Shown: positions 43,068-51,530 of the stretch, piece by piece
Layout of the letters: each line of letters starts with the position of its first letter
Position numbering within the stretch: position 1 is the stretch's first letter
NCBI RefSeq assembly: GCF_017874715.1
Contig: NZ_JAGGLR010000017.1
Coordinates: 62,001-126,000 of the forward strand
Length of the DNA: 64,000 bases
From: Streptomyces iranensis
GTDB lineage: Bacteria; Actinomycetota; Actinomycetes; Streptomycetales; Streptomycetaceae
Direction of reading: 5' to 3'
The notes under the pieces: model-generated
Databases searched by the model: none
The model's input: the letters and a program-made list of their open reading frames with translations, nothing else
What the model was told of the DNA's origin: nothing
Made by a program: the position numbers and the translations under genes

Positions 43068-44783
43068 CTAGCCCGCCCGGAAGCGTATGCCCAGGTCGGC
43101 GGGGGTGAAGCGGCGTACGTCCCCGGTGGAGAGCCCGCGGTCGGTCCCCCGGAGGATCCAGAAGCCGCCCGTCCTGCCGCGGCCGTAGCCGGGCGCGGCG
43201 GCGACCACGTCCTCGTGTCCGTCCCCGTCGACGTCGAGCAGCGGGGGCTGCGGGGCGAAGGCGTCGAAGCCGTACGGGGTGTGCCGACCGGGCACCCCCG
43301 GGGTGTCCAGGTCCAGGGACTGGACCCCGCCGCGCTCCCGGCCGTGCCCCTGGCCGTGCCCCTGGCCGTGCTCCCGGCCGCGCCCCTGGCCGTGTTCCCG
43401 GTGCGAGCCCTTGGCCTGGTCGGGGGCGTACTCGCCGCCGCGCCCGTGCCGTGAGCCGGGCAGCAGGGTGAGCCGGCCGTTGCCGTTGTTCTTCTCCGGG
43501 GTGGCCACGACGAGGTCGGGGCGGCCGTCGCCGGTGATGTCGCCGACGGCCGGGGAGCCGCCGAAGCCGTCGCCGCGCCGTGCGTCACCGGGCATGCCCG
43601 GGGCGGACTGATCGACGGTGAGATCAGCACGCCCTCTCCCCAGACCGGGCTTGGCCCCGTGGACGACGGTCAGCCGTCCGGAGGCGCGGTGGCGGCCGGG
43701 GCCGAGGGTCCCCTGGCCGGGCGCGAGCAGATCGTCGATCCCGTCGTGGTCGGCGTCCCCGGCCGTGGGCTCGCGCGGACCGTCCTCCGTGCCGAGGGCG
43801 TGGGCCAGGCGCGCCTCGGGCCGCTTGTCCCGCACCAGGCCCTTGGGGCCGCCGCGGTAGTGGGCGACGGGGGTGTCGAGGGGGGCGGTGTCGCCGGGTT
43901 CCGGCTGGTCCGCCTGGCCGAGGCCGTAGCGGTAGGTCAGCACCACATCGGTGCGGTGGTCGCCGTTGAAGTCCCCGGCCGTGGCGGTGGCGGGTGCGCT
44001 GCGGCGAGGCCGGTCGGTGGGGCCGGTGGGGAGCGGGGCGGTACGGGCGGGGTGAGCCTTGGCGCCGAACGGCCCGTACAGCACGCGTACGGCACTCCGG
44101 CCGGCACCGCGGCCGGCGCCCCGGCCGTCACCGCGGCTGTCACCGCGGCCGGCACCGCGGCCGGCGCCCCGGCCGTCACCGCGGCTGTCACCGCGGCCGT
44201 CACCGCGGCCGTCACCCTGGCCGTCCGCCGCCGAGGCCAGCAGGTCGGCCGCGCCGTCCCCGTCGAAGTCCCCCACGGCCAGCGCCAGGAATCCGGCCCC
44301 GCCGCCGCCGAGCGGGCGCGGTGCGGCCAGCCCTCGGGGGCCGCCGCGCAGCACCACCGTCTCCCCCTTCCGCTCGGCCCGCGGCGAACTCCCGTGCCGG
44401 AACCGCGCCGTCACCAGGTCGGTGAATCCGTCCCGGTCGAGATCGGTGCGCAGCAGGGGGCCCACGTAGTCGTCCTCGGCGCCGTTCACGACGAGGCGGT
44501 GCCGCGGGTCGAGGCCGTGCGCCCCGCCGTAGACCACCGCGAGCCGGGCGGGCAGCGGTCCCCGGGATGCGCTGGTGGGGCGGACGGCGGTGGCGAAGTC
44601 GTCGTAACCGTCGCCGTTGAAGTCCCCGAGCGAGGCACCGGCCGCCCCCTTGGTGGTCCCCTCCACCGGCCTCCGCCCCTCGTGGCCGCCCTCGCTGCAC
44701 CCGGCGAGCAGCAGCACGGACACGGCCACGGCCACGGCGGCGACGGGAACGGGAACGGACGAACGCACGGCGACACCTCGCAA
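43068..44783 (-). CDS. FG-GAP/VCBS repeat integrin-like lipoprotein
   Basis: A 571-residue surface lipoprotein: signal peptide with lipobox LLLAGC, then at least five FG-GAP repeats with calcium-binding DxNxDGxxD loops (GDFNGDGYDDF, GDFDGDGAADL, GDFNGDHRTDV, GDADHDGIDDL, GDITGDGRPDL, DVDGDGHEDV), a seven-bladed propeller arrangement. Two loops are expanded by 12-bp tandem repeats: an Asp/Gly/Arg/Ala run (DNA about 44100-44223) and a Gly/His/Gln/Arg run (about 43325-43410). Such proteins are taken to be adhesion or ligand-binding. It appears monocistronic. Confidence 0.88.
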   Translation of the reverse strand: MRGVAVRSSVPVPVAAVAVAVSVLLLAGCSEGGHEGRRPVEGTTKGAAGASLGDFNGDGYDDFATAVRPTSASRGPLPARLAVVYGGAHGLDPRHRLVVNGAEDDYVGPLLRTDLDRDGFTDLVTARFRHGSSPRAERKGETVVLRGGPRGLAAPRPLGGGGAGFLALAVGDFDGDGAADLLASAADGQGDGRGDGRGDSRGDGRGAGRGAGRGDSRGDGRGAGRGAGRSAVRVLYGPFGAKAHPARTAPLPTGPTDRPRRSAPATATAGDFNGDHRTDVVLTYRYGLGQADQPEPGDTAPLDTPVAHYRGGPKGLVRDKRPEARLAHALGTEDGPREPTAGDADHDGIDDLLAPGQGTLGPGRHRASGRLTVVHGAKPGLGRGRADLTVDQSAPGMPGDARRGDGFGGSPAVGDITGDGRPDLVVATPEKNNGNGRLTLLPGSRHGRGGEYAPDQAKGSHREHGQGRGREHGQGHGQGHGRERGGVQSLDLDTPGVPGRHTPYGFDAFAPQPPLLDVDGDGHEDVVAAAPGYGRGRTGGFWILRGTDRGLSTGDVRRFTPADLGIRFRAG

Positions 44784-44947
44784 GGCGAATCGAGCGGACG
44801 GGCTTCACCGCTCAAGGACTCCAAGGAGCGCGCTCGGGTTGCCTGGCGGCCGCCCCCGCCAAATACACGCGACACCGGGCGCCGACCTTGCGATCATGAC
44901 GCCTGACCCCTGGCCCCTGGCCCCCGGACGAGAAAGGGCGATGCGCG

Positions 44948-45589
44948 ATGCCGGCCATACCCGCCGACCCGACCGTGCTGCACCCGATGCCCGAGCAGCC
45001 ACGGGTGGTGCTGCTCAAGCCACTGATCACCTCGCCGCTGATCGAGGTCGGGGAGTTCTCGTACTACGACGACCCGGATGAGCCCACCGCGTTCGAGACC
45101 CGCAATGTGCTGTACCACTACGGGCCGGAGCGGCTGGTCATCGGGAAGTTCTGCGCGCTGGGCGAAGGGGTGCGGTTCATCATGAACGGCGCCAACCACC
45201 GCATGGACGGCCCGTCCACGTTCCCCTTCCCCATCATGGGCGGCTCGTGGGCCGACCACTTCGACCTGATCACGGGCCTGCCGGGCCGGGGCGACACCGT
45301 GGTGGGCAACGACGTCTGGTTCGGATACCGGGCGATGGTGATGCCCGGCGTGCGTATCGGCCACGGCGCGGTCATCGCCTCCGGTTCCGTGGTGGTGGAC
45401 GACGTTCCCGACTACGGCATCGTCGGCGGCAACCCGGCCAAGCTCATCCGCCGCCGCTACGACGACGAGGACATCGCCCGGCTGCTGGCCCTGGCCTGGT
45501 GGGACTGGCCGCTCGAGCACCTCACCGCCCATCTCCGCACGGTCATGTCCGGAAGCGTGGACGAGCTGGAGGCGGCGGCCCCGCGGTAG
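44948..45589 (+). CDS. CatB-related O-acetyltransferase (xenobiotic acetyltransferase, Vat-like)
   Basis: A 213-residue left-handed beta-helix acetyltransferase. Signature parts: VGEFSYYDDP, IGKFCALGEGVRFIMNGANHRMDG (catalytic His), VGNDVWFGYRAMVMPGVRIGHGAVIASGSVV and GGNPAKLIR. Relatives acetylate streptogramin A (Vat) or chloramphenicol (CatB/XAT), using acetyl-CoA; environmental members often have other hydroxyl substrates, so resistance is not proven. Its TAG stop merges directly into the repeat block that follows. Confidence 0.9.
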   Translation: MPAIPADPTVLHPMPEQPRVVLLKPLITSPLIEVGEFSYYDDPDEPTAFETRNVLYHYGPERLVIGKFCALGEGVRFIMNGANHRMDGPSTFPFPIMGGSWADHFDLITGLPGRGDTVVGNDVWFGYRAMVMPGVRIGHGAVIASGSVVVDDVPDYGIVGGNPAKLIRRRYDDEDIARLLALAWWDWPLEHLTAHLRTVMSGSVDELEAAAPR

Positions 45590-46112
45590 GGGGTGTCCGG
45601 GGGGCCTCGACGCCTGCGGGTGGTGACGCCTGGGGCGGGCTGCTCCCCTCCCCGCCCCTTCCCACAACTGGGGCTCCGCCCCAGACCCCGAGATCCAGGG
45701 GCGAAGCCCCTGACAGCCGGAAGGGGAAACCATCGGCTTGCGGCTCCGCCGCGTAGTGGGGCTCCGCCCCAGACTCCGGGGTCCAGGGGCGAAGCCCCCA
45801 ACAGGGGGAAGGGGAAACCATCCACATGCGACCCCGCCGCATTGTGGAGCCCCACCCCAGACCCCGAAGTCCAAGGGCGAAGCCCCCAACAGCGGGAAGA
45901 GGAAACCATCCACATGCGACCCCGCCGCGTAGCAGGGCCCCACCCCAGACCCCGAAGTCCAAGGGCGAAGCCGCTGACAGCCGGAAGGGGAAACCATCGG
46001 CATGCGGCTCCGCCGCGTAGTGGGGCTCCGCCCCAGACTCCGGGGTCCAGGGGCGAAGCCCTTGGTAGCGGGAAGGGGCGGGGAGGGGAAAGATCCGCCC
46101 CCGCCCCCTACC
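45590..46112. repeat. Intergenic repeat block with 88-bp tandem array (copy 3 of the dispersed family)
   Basis: The block starts at the stop codon of the acetyltransferase. TCCCCTCCCCGCCCCTTCCC (45644-45663) and its exact reverse complement (46070-46089) form 20-bp inverted ends. Between them are a partial unit and four units with exact 88-bp spacing (45721, 45809, 45897, 45985). Each unit holds GGGGCTCCGCCCC-type and GGGGCGAAGCCCC-type hairpins. Short ORFs in it are repeat artefacts. No gene is seen in this 523-bp stretch. Confidence 0.95.
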
Positions 46113-46868
46113 TCAGCTCTCGAGGCTCATGTACAGACGAGCCCCCCGCGGCTCAAAACCGACGCGTTCGTAGACGCGGCGGGAGCCCTCACCCGAGTAC
46201 TCCAGCCAGACCGACCGGGCCCCCCGGGCGAACATCGTCTCGGTCAGCGCGGCGGTGACCGCGGCGGCGACGCCCCGGCCGCGGAAGGCGGGCCGGGTGC
46301 CCACGCCCGCCAGTTCGGCGGTGCCCACGGCGGGAGCCGAGCAGATGGCCCCACCGGCGCAGCCCCCGTCGGGCGCCCGGACGAACCGGACCGCGCCGCC
46401 GTCCTCCTGGACGCGTCGCAGCCGGGCCGCCCCCTCCTCGGAGGCGGCGAACTCACTGGCGAACGCCTCGGACAGCGCGGCGTCGATCCCCCGGTAGTCC
46501 TCGTCCGTGGCCGGAACCGCCACCGGAACGGCCGCCGTGCCCCGCGGAACGGCGAGCCGTTCCGGGGTGCACACCAGATACGCGTGCGTGGCCTCCACGC
46601 CGAACCCCGCCTCCCGCAGCGCGGGCTCCACGTCTGGCGCGGCGTCCGGCGCGAACTCGAGCCGGGGCTTGAGTCCGCGCACCCGGAACGCCCCGACCAG
46701 CTCCATGACGTCCCGGGTGGTGGGCCGGGCGCCGGGAAGCGGGGTCGCGTAGTTGATGTACGGGCTGGTGGTGCCGGGATCGAACCCCGCCACAAAGCCC
46801 CCGACCTCGACAGTTGCGGGGCGGCGGCGGAGGTTGGCTACGGCGAAACTCTGGACGTCAGTGCCCAT
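46113..46868 (-). CDS. GNAT family N-acetyltransferase
   Basis: A 251-residue acetyltransferase with the acetyl-CoA loop GVGTRPAFRGRGVAAAVTAAL (about residues 195-215, R-x-x-G-x-G/A type) and the C-terminal WLEYSGEGSRRVYERVGFEPRG. The N-terminal half is divergent, so the acceptor is unknown; the size suggests two GNAT-like halves with only the second functional. It converges with the acetyltransferase across the repeat block. Start ATG at 46868; the upstream region is shared with the divergent alginate lyase. Confidence 0.85.
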   Translation of the reverse strand: MGTDVQSFAVANLRRRPATVEVGGFVAGFDPGTTSPYINYATPLPGARPTTRDVMELVGAFRVRGLKPRLEFAPDAAPDVEPALREAGFGVEATHAYLVCTPERLAVPRGTAAVPVAVPATDEDYRGIDAALSEAFASEFAASEEGAARLRRVQEDGGAVRFVRAPDGGCAGGAICSAPAVGTAELAGVGTRPAFRGRGVAAAVTAALTETMFARGARSVWLEYSGEGSRRVYERVGFEPRGARLYMSLES

Positions 46869-47297
46869 GGTGAAGTGACCTCACGGATCAACGCGGCGGA
46901 AGGCGCCGCGGAAGGAAGCGGTGTACGGATACATGGGGCCGCCGTGAGGAGACGGGTTGCCGGCACCGATCGCTCAGTGCCGACGGCGGCCGCTGGGGGA
47001 CGCCGGGTCCATGGGCTTCAGTCCTTTGACGGATATGTGACAGATAGTGAATCGCCACGCGGAACATAACGCACGGCGTGGCCGGGTGACACATGGTTTT
47101 CGCGAGGCGGCGCGTCAGTCCGCCCACCGCTTGACGCGGCGTCAGTCGCCCAGCACGCCACGGAACTTGCCCGGAGGATTGACGCGGACACACCACGACT
47201 CTACCGTCTCGTCACATCTCGGCGTTCATAACGAAACACCAACTTCATATACATGGACACGCGGTCCATACCAACCCCCCACGGGAAGGCAATTCCC
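46869..47297. other. Intergenic region with alginate lyase promoter
   Basis: This 429-bp stretch lies between divergent genes. It holds the PL7 promoter described separately, a leader of about 85 nt, and presumably a promoter for the GNAT gene near 46900-47050, where the sequence is comparatively AT-rich (GATATGTGACAGATAGTG). No gene is supported. Confidence 0.5.
47179..47207 (+). promoter_or_regulatory. Alginate lyase promoter
   Basis: TTGACG (47179-47184), a 17-bp spacer, TACCGT (47202-47207). The same TACCGT -10 occurs in the sugar-acid operon promoter. Confidence 0.55.
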
Positions 47298-48113
47298 ATG
47301 CGCATCCGTACGCTGCTCACCGCGCTGGCGACCGTGACCACCGTCATCGGTGGCCTGGCTCTCGCGGGCCCCGCCGGCGCCTCCCCCACGGCCACCGCCC
47401 CCACCTCCCCCACGGCCGCCTTCGCCGACCCGTCGAAGGCGCCGGGCGGCAACTTCGACCTCTCGGTGTGGCAACTCCAGGAGCCGGTCGGCTCCCCGGG
47501 CAAGCCGACGACCATCCCCTCGTCCCGGCTCCAGGGGGCGAGCGGTTTCCAGGACGACTACTTCTACACCGACAAGCGCGACGGGGCGATGACGTTCTGG
47601 GCGCCCGAAAAGGGCGTCACCACCCCGAACTCCAACTACGCCCGCTCCGAGCTGCGCGAGATGAACCGCAACGGCGGCGCCGCGGACTGGTCGCTCGGCG
47701 GCTCGCACAAGCTGCAGGCGACCCTGCGCGTGGTGTCGGTGACGAAGAACGTCTGCGTCGGCCAGATCCACCTCGGCTCGGGCGGCTCCTCCACGAAGCC
47801 GCTCGTGGAGCTGTACTACCGCGCCAACGGCGACATCGTCCTCGGCACCGAGAACTCCCCCGCCGGCGGCCAGACGCTGCACAACGTGGGCCATGTGTCG
47901 GTCGGCAAGACATGGAACTACACGATCGGCGTCTCCGGCGGCGACACCATCGACCTGACGGTCAACGGCAGCACGACGCACTACGACATCCCGTCGTCCT
48001 TCTTCCAGTACAAGCAGTACTTCAAGGCGGGCTCGTACAACCAGTCGTCCTCCGACAGCACGACGAACGGAGCGCGCGTCGGCTTCTACGGGCTGACCGT
48101 CTCCCACGGCTGA
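47298..48113 (+). CDS. Secreted alginate lyase (PL7 family)
   Basis: A 271-residue exported lyase: signal peptide ending GPAGA, then a single PL7 beta-jelly-roll domain. All three PL7 motifs are present: RSELREM, VGQIH and YFKAGSYNQ, containing the catalytic His and Tyr. QIH rather than QVH suggests preference for guluronate-containing alginate, by analogy with characterised enzymes. It acts by beta-elimination outside the cell. I chose the ATG at 47298 after GGGAAGGC; a start at 47253 would spoil the signal peptide. A perfect hairpin follows. Confidence 0.93.
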   Translation: MRIRTLLTALATVTTVIGGLALAGPAGASPTATAPTSPTAAFADPSKAPGGNFDLSVWQLQEPVGSPGKPTTIPSSRLQGASGFQDDYFYTDKRDGAMTFWAPEKGVTTPNSNYARSELREMNRNGGAADWSLGGSHKLQATLRVVSVTKNVCVGQIHLGSGGSSTKPLVELYYRANGDIVLGTENSPAGGQTLHNVGHVSVGKTWNYTIGVSGGDTIDLTVNGSTTHYDIPSSFFQYKQYFKAGSYNQSSSDSTTNGARVGFYGLTVSHG

Positions 48114-48118
48114 GCCCC

Positions 48119-48151
48119 AAGGCCCGGCGGCCAAGGCGGCCGCCGGGCCTT
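48119..48151. terminator. Perfect 14-bp hairpin terminator
   Basis: AAGGCCCGGCGGCC pairs with GGCCGCCGGGCCTT around a 5-nt loop, followed by TG-rich sequence, between the convergent PL7 and GH4 genes. Confidence 0.9.
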
Positions 48152-48158
48152 GTCGCCG

Positions 48159-49529
48159 CTAGGACGTCCGGCCGCCGAAGACCTCGGCCACCTCCGGGAT
48201 GCGGTCGATGTAGCCGTCGAGCAGCTTGCGGCCGACGGTCACCGAGTCGACCAGCGGGTGGAGGGAGAACGCCTTCGCGGCATCGGTCCGGGAGCCGGTG
48301 ACAGCGGCGCTGATGGTGAGCCGCTCGACCGCCTTGACCTGCTGCATCAGCCCGGTCTGGGACAGATCGGGCTGGGTGATGGTGTGCGGGTGGACACCGT
48401 TCGCGTCAACGGTCACGGGCACCTCGACGACGGCGTCGTGAGGGAGGCCGGAGACGGTGGTCCCGTTGCGCACATTGAGGATCATCGTGGTGCGTTCATT
48501 GCGGCTGATCGCGGCCATCACGGCGAGGGCGACCCCGGCATACCCCTGGTGCGCGGGGTCCGGCCGGAAGTTCTCGTCCGGCTGGGCCTCTCCCTGGACG
48601 GCGCCCTTGGCCTCGGCCATGTAGTTGGCGCTGCGGTCGGCGATGGTCTTCCGCCACAGCGACACGGCCGAGCCCGCGGCGGCCTCCGTCACCCGCTGGT
48701 AGAACTCCTGTTGCTGGCGGGCCAGGAACTCGCCGCGGGTCTGCGGAGCGTCGAGGATGGACCGCACGGCCTCCCGGTTGAAGTAGTAGTAGTACAGGTA
48801 CTCGTTGGGGATCACACCGAGGTCGCGCAGCCACTCGCGCCCGAAGACGACGCCCTCCTCCAGGTCGCCGAGGCGCTGCTCGTCGGCGAGCAGACGGGGC
48901 AGGATGTCCTCGCCGTCGTGCAGGACGCGGCGCATCCAGCCGAGGTGGTTGAGACCGACGTAGTCGAACTGGGCCCGGGACGGGTCGAGGCCGAGGGTCG
49001 TGGCGATGCGGCGGCCCAGACCCGACGGCGTGTCGCAGATGCCGAGGACCCGATCGCCGAGGACGCTCTGCATCGCTTCGGTGATCATGCCAGCCGGGTT
49101 GGTGAAGTTGATGACGTAGGCGTGCGGGGCCAGGCGCCGTACCCGGTGCGCGATGTCGAGCATGACGGGGATGGTGCGCAGCCCATAGGCCAGACCACCC
49201 GGGCCGGTGGTCTCCTGGCCGAGGACGTCGAGGTCGAGGGCGACCCGCTCATCGCACATCCGTCCCGTCAGCCCGCCCACGCGGATGGCGGCGAACACGA
49301 AGTCGCTGCCCTCCAGGGCGTCGTCGAGCGACGTGGTGACCGTCACCCTGGGCGCTTCGGCATGGCCGTCGGCGAACTGGGCGAGCACTTCGGCCATGGC
49401 CTTGAGCCGGGCCGGGTCGGTGTCGTACAGCCACACATCGTCGATACGGGGGGAGCCCTGATCGTGCAGCAGGGCCTGGTAGACGTAGGGCACGCGGAAT
49501 CCGCCGCCGCCGAGGACGGTCAACTTCAT
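48159..49529 (-). CDS. Glycoside hydrolase family 4 (6-phospho-beta-glucosidase type)
   Basis: A 456-residue NAD- and metal-dependent glycosidase. The dinucleotide motif is VLGGGGFRVPY at the start; the GH4 signatures NFTNPAGMIT, GICDTPSGLGRR and VGLNHLGW are intact, including the Cys/His that hold manganese. GH4 uses oxidation-elimination chemistry on phosphorylated or free glycosides. It is coupled to the upstream DeoR gene (ATGA overlap) and divergent from a PfkB kinase and ABC importer, an arrangement I recall from the csn chitosan-oligomer locus. Confidence 0.92.
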   Translation of the reverse strand: MKLTVLGGGGFRVPYVYQALLHDQGSPRIDDVWLYDTDPARLKAMAEVLAQFADGHAEAPRVTVTTSLDDALEGSDFVFAAIRVGGLTGRMCDERVALDLDVLGQETTGPGGLAYGLRTIPVMLDIAHRVRRLAPHAYVINFTNPAGMITEAMQSVLGDRVLGICDTPSGLGRRIATTLGLDPSRAQFDYVGLNHLGWMRRVLHDGEDILPRLLADEQRLGDLEEGVVFGREWLRDLGVIPNEYLYYYYFNREAVRSILDAPQTRGEFLARQQQEFYQRVTEAAAGSAVSLWRKTIADRSANYMAEAKGAVQGEAQPDENFRPDPAHQGYAGVALAVMAAISRNERTTMILNVRNGTTVSGLPHDAVVEVPVTVDANGVHPHTITQPDLSQTGLMQQVKAVERLTISAAVTGSRTDAAKAFSLHPLVDSVTVGRKLLDGYIDRIPEVAEVFGGRTS

Positions 49530-50311
49530 GCGAGTATCACCTTTCCGTCCGCCTCGCGGCAGAGCTGGAGCGTGTTGGGGTCGGCACCGCTGGTGGTGAT
49601 CAGGACGTCGAGGTCGGAGAGCGAGCACACGCGCAGCGATCCGGTGCCGGGGAACTTGGTCTCGGCGGCGACCAGGACGACCTTCCCGGCCGTCTCGATC
49701 ATGGCCTGTTTCAGGGGGGCCTCGACGGCCATGTTGTCCACCACATGGCCGCCTGCCCGCACTCCGGTGCAGCTCAGGAAGAGCAGGTCGGCGCTGACCT
49801 GACGGAGGGCCTGCTCGGTGAGCGAGCCGACCAGGGACTGGTAGTTGCGGCGCAGCACGCCACCGAGCATCACCAGCCGTACGGCGTCGTCGTCGCGGAG
49901 TTCGTCGAGCACCGGCAGGCTGCTGGTGATGACGGTGACGGGACGGCCCCGCAGTCGGCGAGCGATGGCCAGGGGGGTGGTTCCGATATCGAGGACGATC
50001 ACGCTGTCGTCCTCGACCAGCTTCACGGCCTCCTCGGCCATCGCGTCCTTCAGCGCCTCGTCGCGCGAGATGACCACGTCGAACGGAATCTCTTTCTCCG
50101 TCTCCGCACCGGCGGCCTCCGCGCCCCCACGCAGCGACAGGGCCGCTCCGCCATAGGTGCGGACCAGCTCGCCGTTGCGGTCGAGGAGGGTCAGGTCCCG
50201 GCGAATCGTGGATTCGCTGACCTGCAGGTTCTCGGCGAGCTCGCGTACCGAGGCCACTCCGGTCGACCGGAGTGACTCGACGATCTTCGCATGTCGTTTG
50301 CGTGAAGTCAC
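49526..50311 (-). CDS. DeoR/GlpR family transcriptional regulator
   Basis: A 261-residue sugar-phosphate-responsive repressor: N-terminal HTH (KIVESLRSTGVASVRELAEN and VSESTIRRDLTLLDRNGELVRTYGGA) and C-terminal DeoR sensor domain with VIVLDIGTTPLAIARRL and the phosphosugar loop VAAETKFPGTGS. It precedes GH4 with a 4-bp overlap. GTG at 50311 is preferred over the upstream in-frame start because the protein then begins SRKRHAKIVE. Two inverted repeats between it and the divergent kinase are its likely operators; the phosphorylated sugar made by the kinase is the likely inducer. Confidence 0.9.
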   Translation of the reverse strand: MTSRKRHAKIVESLRSTGVASVRELAENLQVSESTIRRDLTLLDRNGELVRTYGGAALSLRGGAEAAGAETEKEIPFDVVISRDEALKDAMAEEAVKLVEDDSVIVLDIGTTPLAIARRLRGRPVTVITSSLPVLDELRDDDAVRLVMLGGVLRRNYQSLVGSLTEQALRQVSADLLFLSCTGVRAGGHVVDNMAVEAPLKQAMIETAGKVVLVAAETKFPGTGSLRVCSLSDLDVLITTSGADPNTLQLCREADGKVILA

Positions 50312-50330
50312 GCACTGACGATAGCACCGC

Positions 50331-50387
50331 ATGACTGAAGTCAGTCATAACGACAAGAGACATTCTCTTTACTGATCGACTCTTGTC
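50331..50387. promoter_or_regulatory. Two inverted repeats, candidate DeoR operators
   Basis: ATGACTGA-AG-TCAGTCAT (50331-50348) is a perfect 8-bp inverted repeat. GACAAGAG (50352-50359) and CTCTTGTC (50380-50387) form a second one with a 20-bp spacer. They fill the gap between DeoR and PfkB genes. Confidence 0.65.
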
Positions 50388-50453
50388 ATTCCGCAAAGGC
50401 GATGCTCATAGTTGAGCACTTCACCGTGGTCGCACCGGAAAGAGGCGGTCTCC

Positions 50454-51401
50454 GTGCTCGACGTGCTCTTCGCCGGCGAGGTCTTCTGCGACCTCGTCTT
50501 CGGCGGCATCCCCCACCTGCCCACCCCAGGAACCGAGGTGTACGCCGACCGGTTCGCCGTCTCCCCCGGGGGAACCGCGAACCGCGCCGTCGCCGCCGCC
50601 CGCCTCGGACTGCGGACCGGGATCCTGGGGGTGATCGGCACCGACCTCTTCGGCGAGCACCTCGCCGCCCGGCTCGCGGCCGAGAAGAACCTGGACCCGA
50701 CCTGGCTGCGCCGCGATCCCGCCGTGCACACCCCGGTCACGGTCGCGGTGACCCAGGAACACGACCGCGCCTTCCTCACCTACGAGGAGAAGGGGGCCCT
50801 GCGCCCCGAGGTGTGGGAGGGCGAGCTGCCCGCCGTCCGCTTTCTGCAACTCGGGATCGGACGGCCACTGCCCGCCTGGGCGGCCGAGTTCCGCGCCCGC
50901 GGCACCCGGGTGGTGGGCGGCGTCGGCTGGGACCCCACCGGCCAGTGGTCGCGGGATCTGCTCACCCGGCTCGCCGAGGTCGACGTATTCGTCTGCAATG
51001 CCGTCGAGGCGACGAGCTACACCCGTACCGACACGGTCGAGGAGGCCGTGAAGGTGCTCGCCGACCATGTGCCCGACGTCGTCGTGACCGATGGCGGGAA
51101 CGGCGCGGTGGCGGTGGACGGCGGCACCGGCGAGCTGGTCCGGGTCGCCGTTCCCCGGGTGCCGGCCGTCGATCCCACCGGCGCCGGTGATGTGTTCACC
51201 GCGGGACTGATCACCGGCCTGAACCACGACTGGCCGCTCGCCACCCGGCTCCGCTTCGCCGGACTGTGCGCCGCCCTGTCGGTGCAGAACCTGGGTGGCG
51301 CGAACAGCGCACCGCGCTGGGAGGCGATCGACGCCTTCCTCGAACGCACCCCCCGGATCCCGGACGCGGACCTCATCCGCATCCGTGCGATCAGGCCGTA
51401 G
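50454..51401 (+). CDS. PfkB family carbohydrate kinase
   Basis: A 315-residue ribokinase-fold kinase. PfkB signature 1 (GGTANRAVAAARLGLRTGILG-type, here starting PGGTANRAV) and signature 2 (DPTGAGDVFTAGL with the catalytic Asp about 246) are both present. It phosphorylates an imported sugar using ATP. It lies between the DeoR/GH4 pair and the ABC importer, suggesting that the imported compound is phosphorylated before GH4 cleavage or that the released sugar is trapped. The GTG at 50454 follows AGAGG. Its TAG stop merges into repeat copy 4. Confidence 0.9.
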   Translation: MLDVLFAGEVFCDLVFGGIPHLPTPGTEVYADRFAVSPGGTANRAVAAARLGLRTGILGVIGTDLFGEHLAARLAAEKNLDPTWLRRDPAVHTPVTVAVTQEHDRAFLTYEEKGALRPEVWEGELPAVRFLQLGIGRPLPAWAAEFRARGTRVVGGVGWDPTGQWSRDLLTRLAEVDVFVCNAVEATSYTRTDTVEEAVKVLADHVPDVVVTDGGNGAVAVDGGTGELVRVAVPRVPAVDPTGAGDVFTAGLITGLNHDWPLATRLRFAGLCAALSVQNLGGANSAPRWEAIDAFLERTPRIPDADLIRIRAIRP

Positions 51402-51530
51402 GGGGTGTCCGACGGATCTTGACGCCTGCGGCGGGCTGTTCCCCCTCCCCGCCCCTTCCCACAACTGGGGCTCCGCCCCAGACCCCGGGGCCAGGGGCGA
51501 AGCCCCTGCCACGCGGCGGTCACCCCGTAG
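51402..51530. repeat. Intergenic repeat (copy 4 of the dispersed family)
   Basis: It begins at the PfkB stop with GGGGGTGTCCGAC, continues with GACGCCTGCGGCGGGCTG, CCCTCCCCGCCCCTTCCC, then GGGGCTCCGCCCC and GGGGCGAAGCCCC hairpins. The same sequence, with a 22-bp indel, follows the acetyltransferase at 45590. Confidence 0.85.

Noticed and set aside
45738..46020. Short plus-strand ORFs of about 64 codons beginning MRLRRVVG or MRPRRI
   Set aside because: They are produced by the 88-bp repeats, are nearly identical to each other and lack ribosome binding sites.
45721..46072. CRISPR-like regular array
   Set aside because: Units are 88 bp of mostly conserved sequence without separate spacers; no cas genes are nearby.
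46888..47196. 102-codon minus-strand ORF upstream of the alginate lyase
   Set aside because: No ribosome binding site or recognisable motif, and it covers the promoter of the lyase; more likely non-coding.
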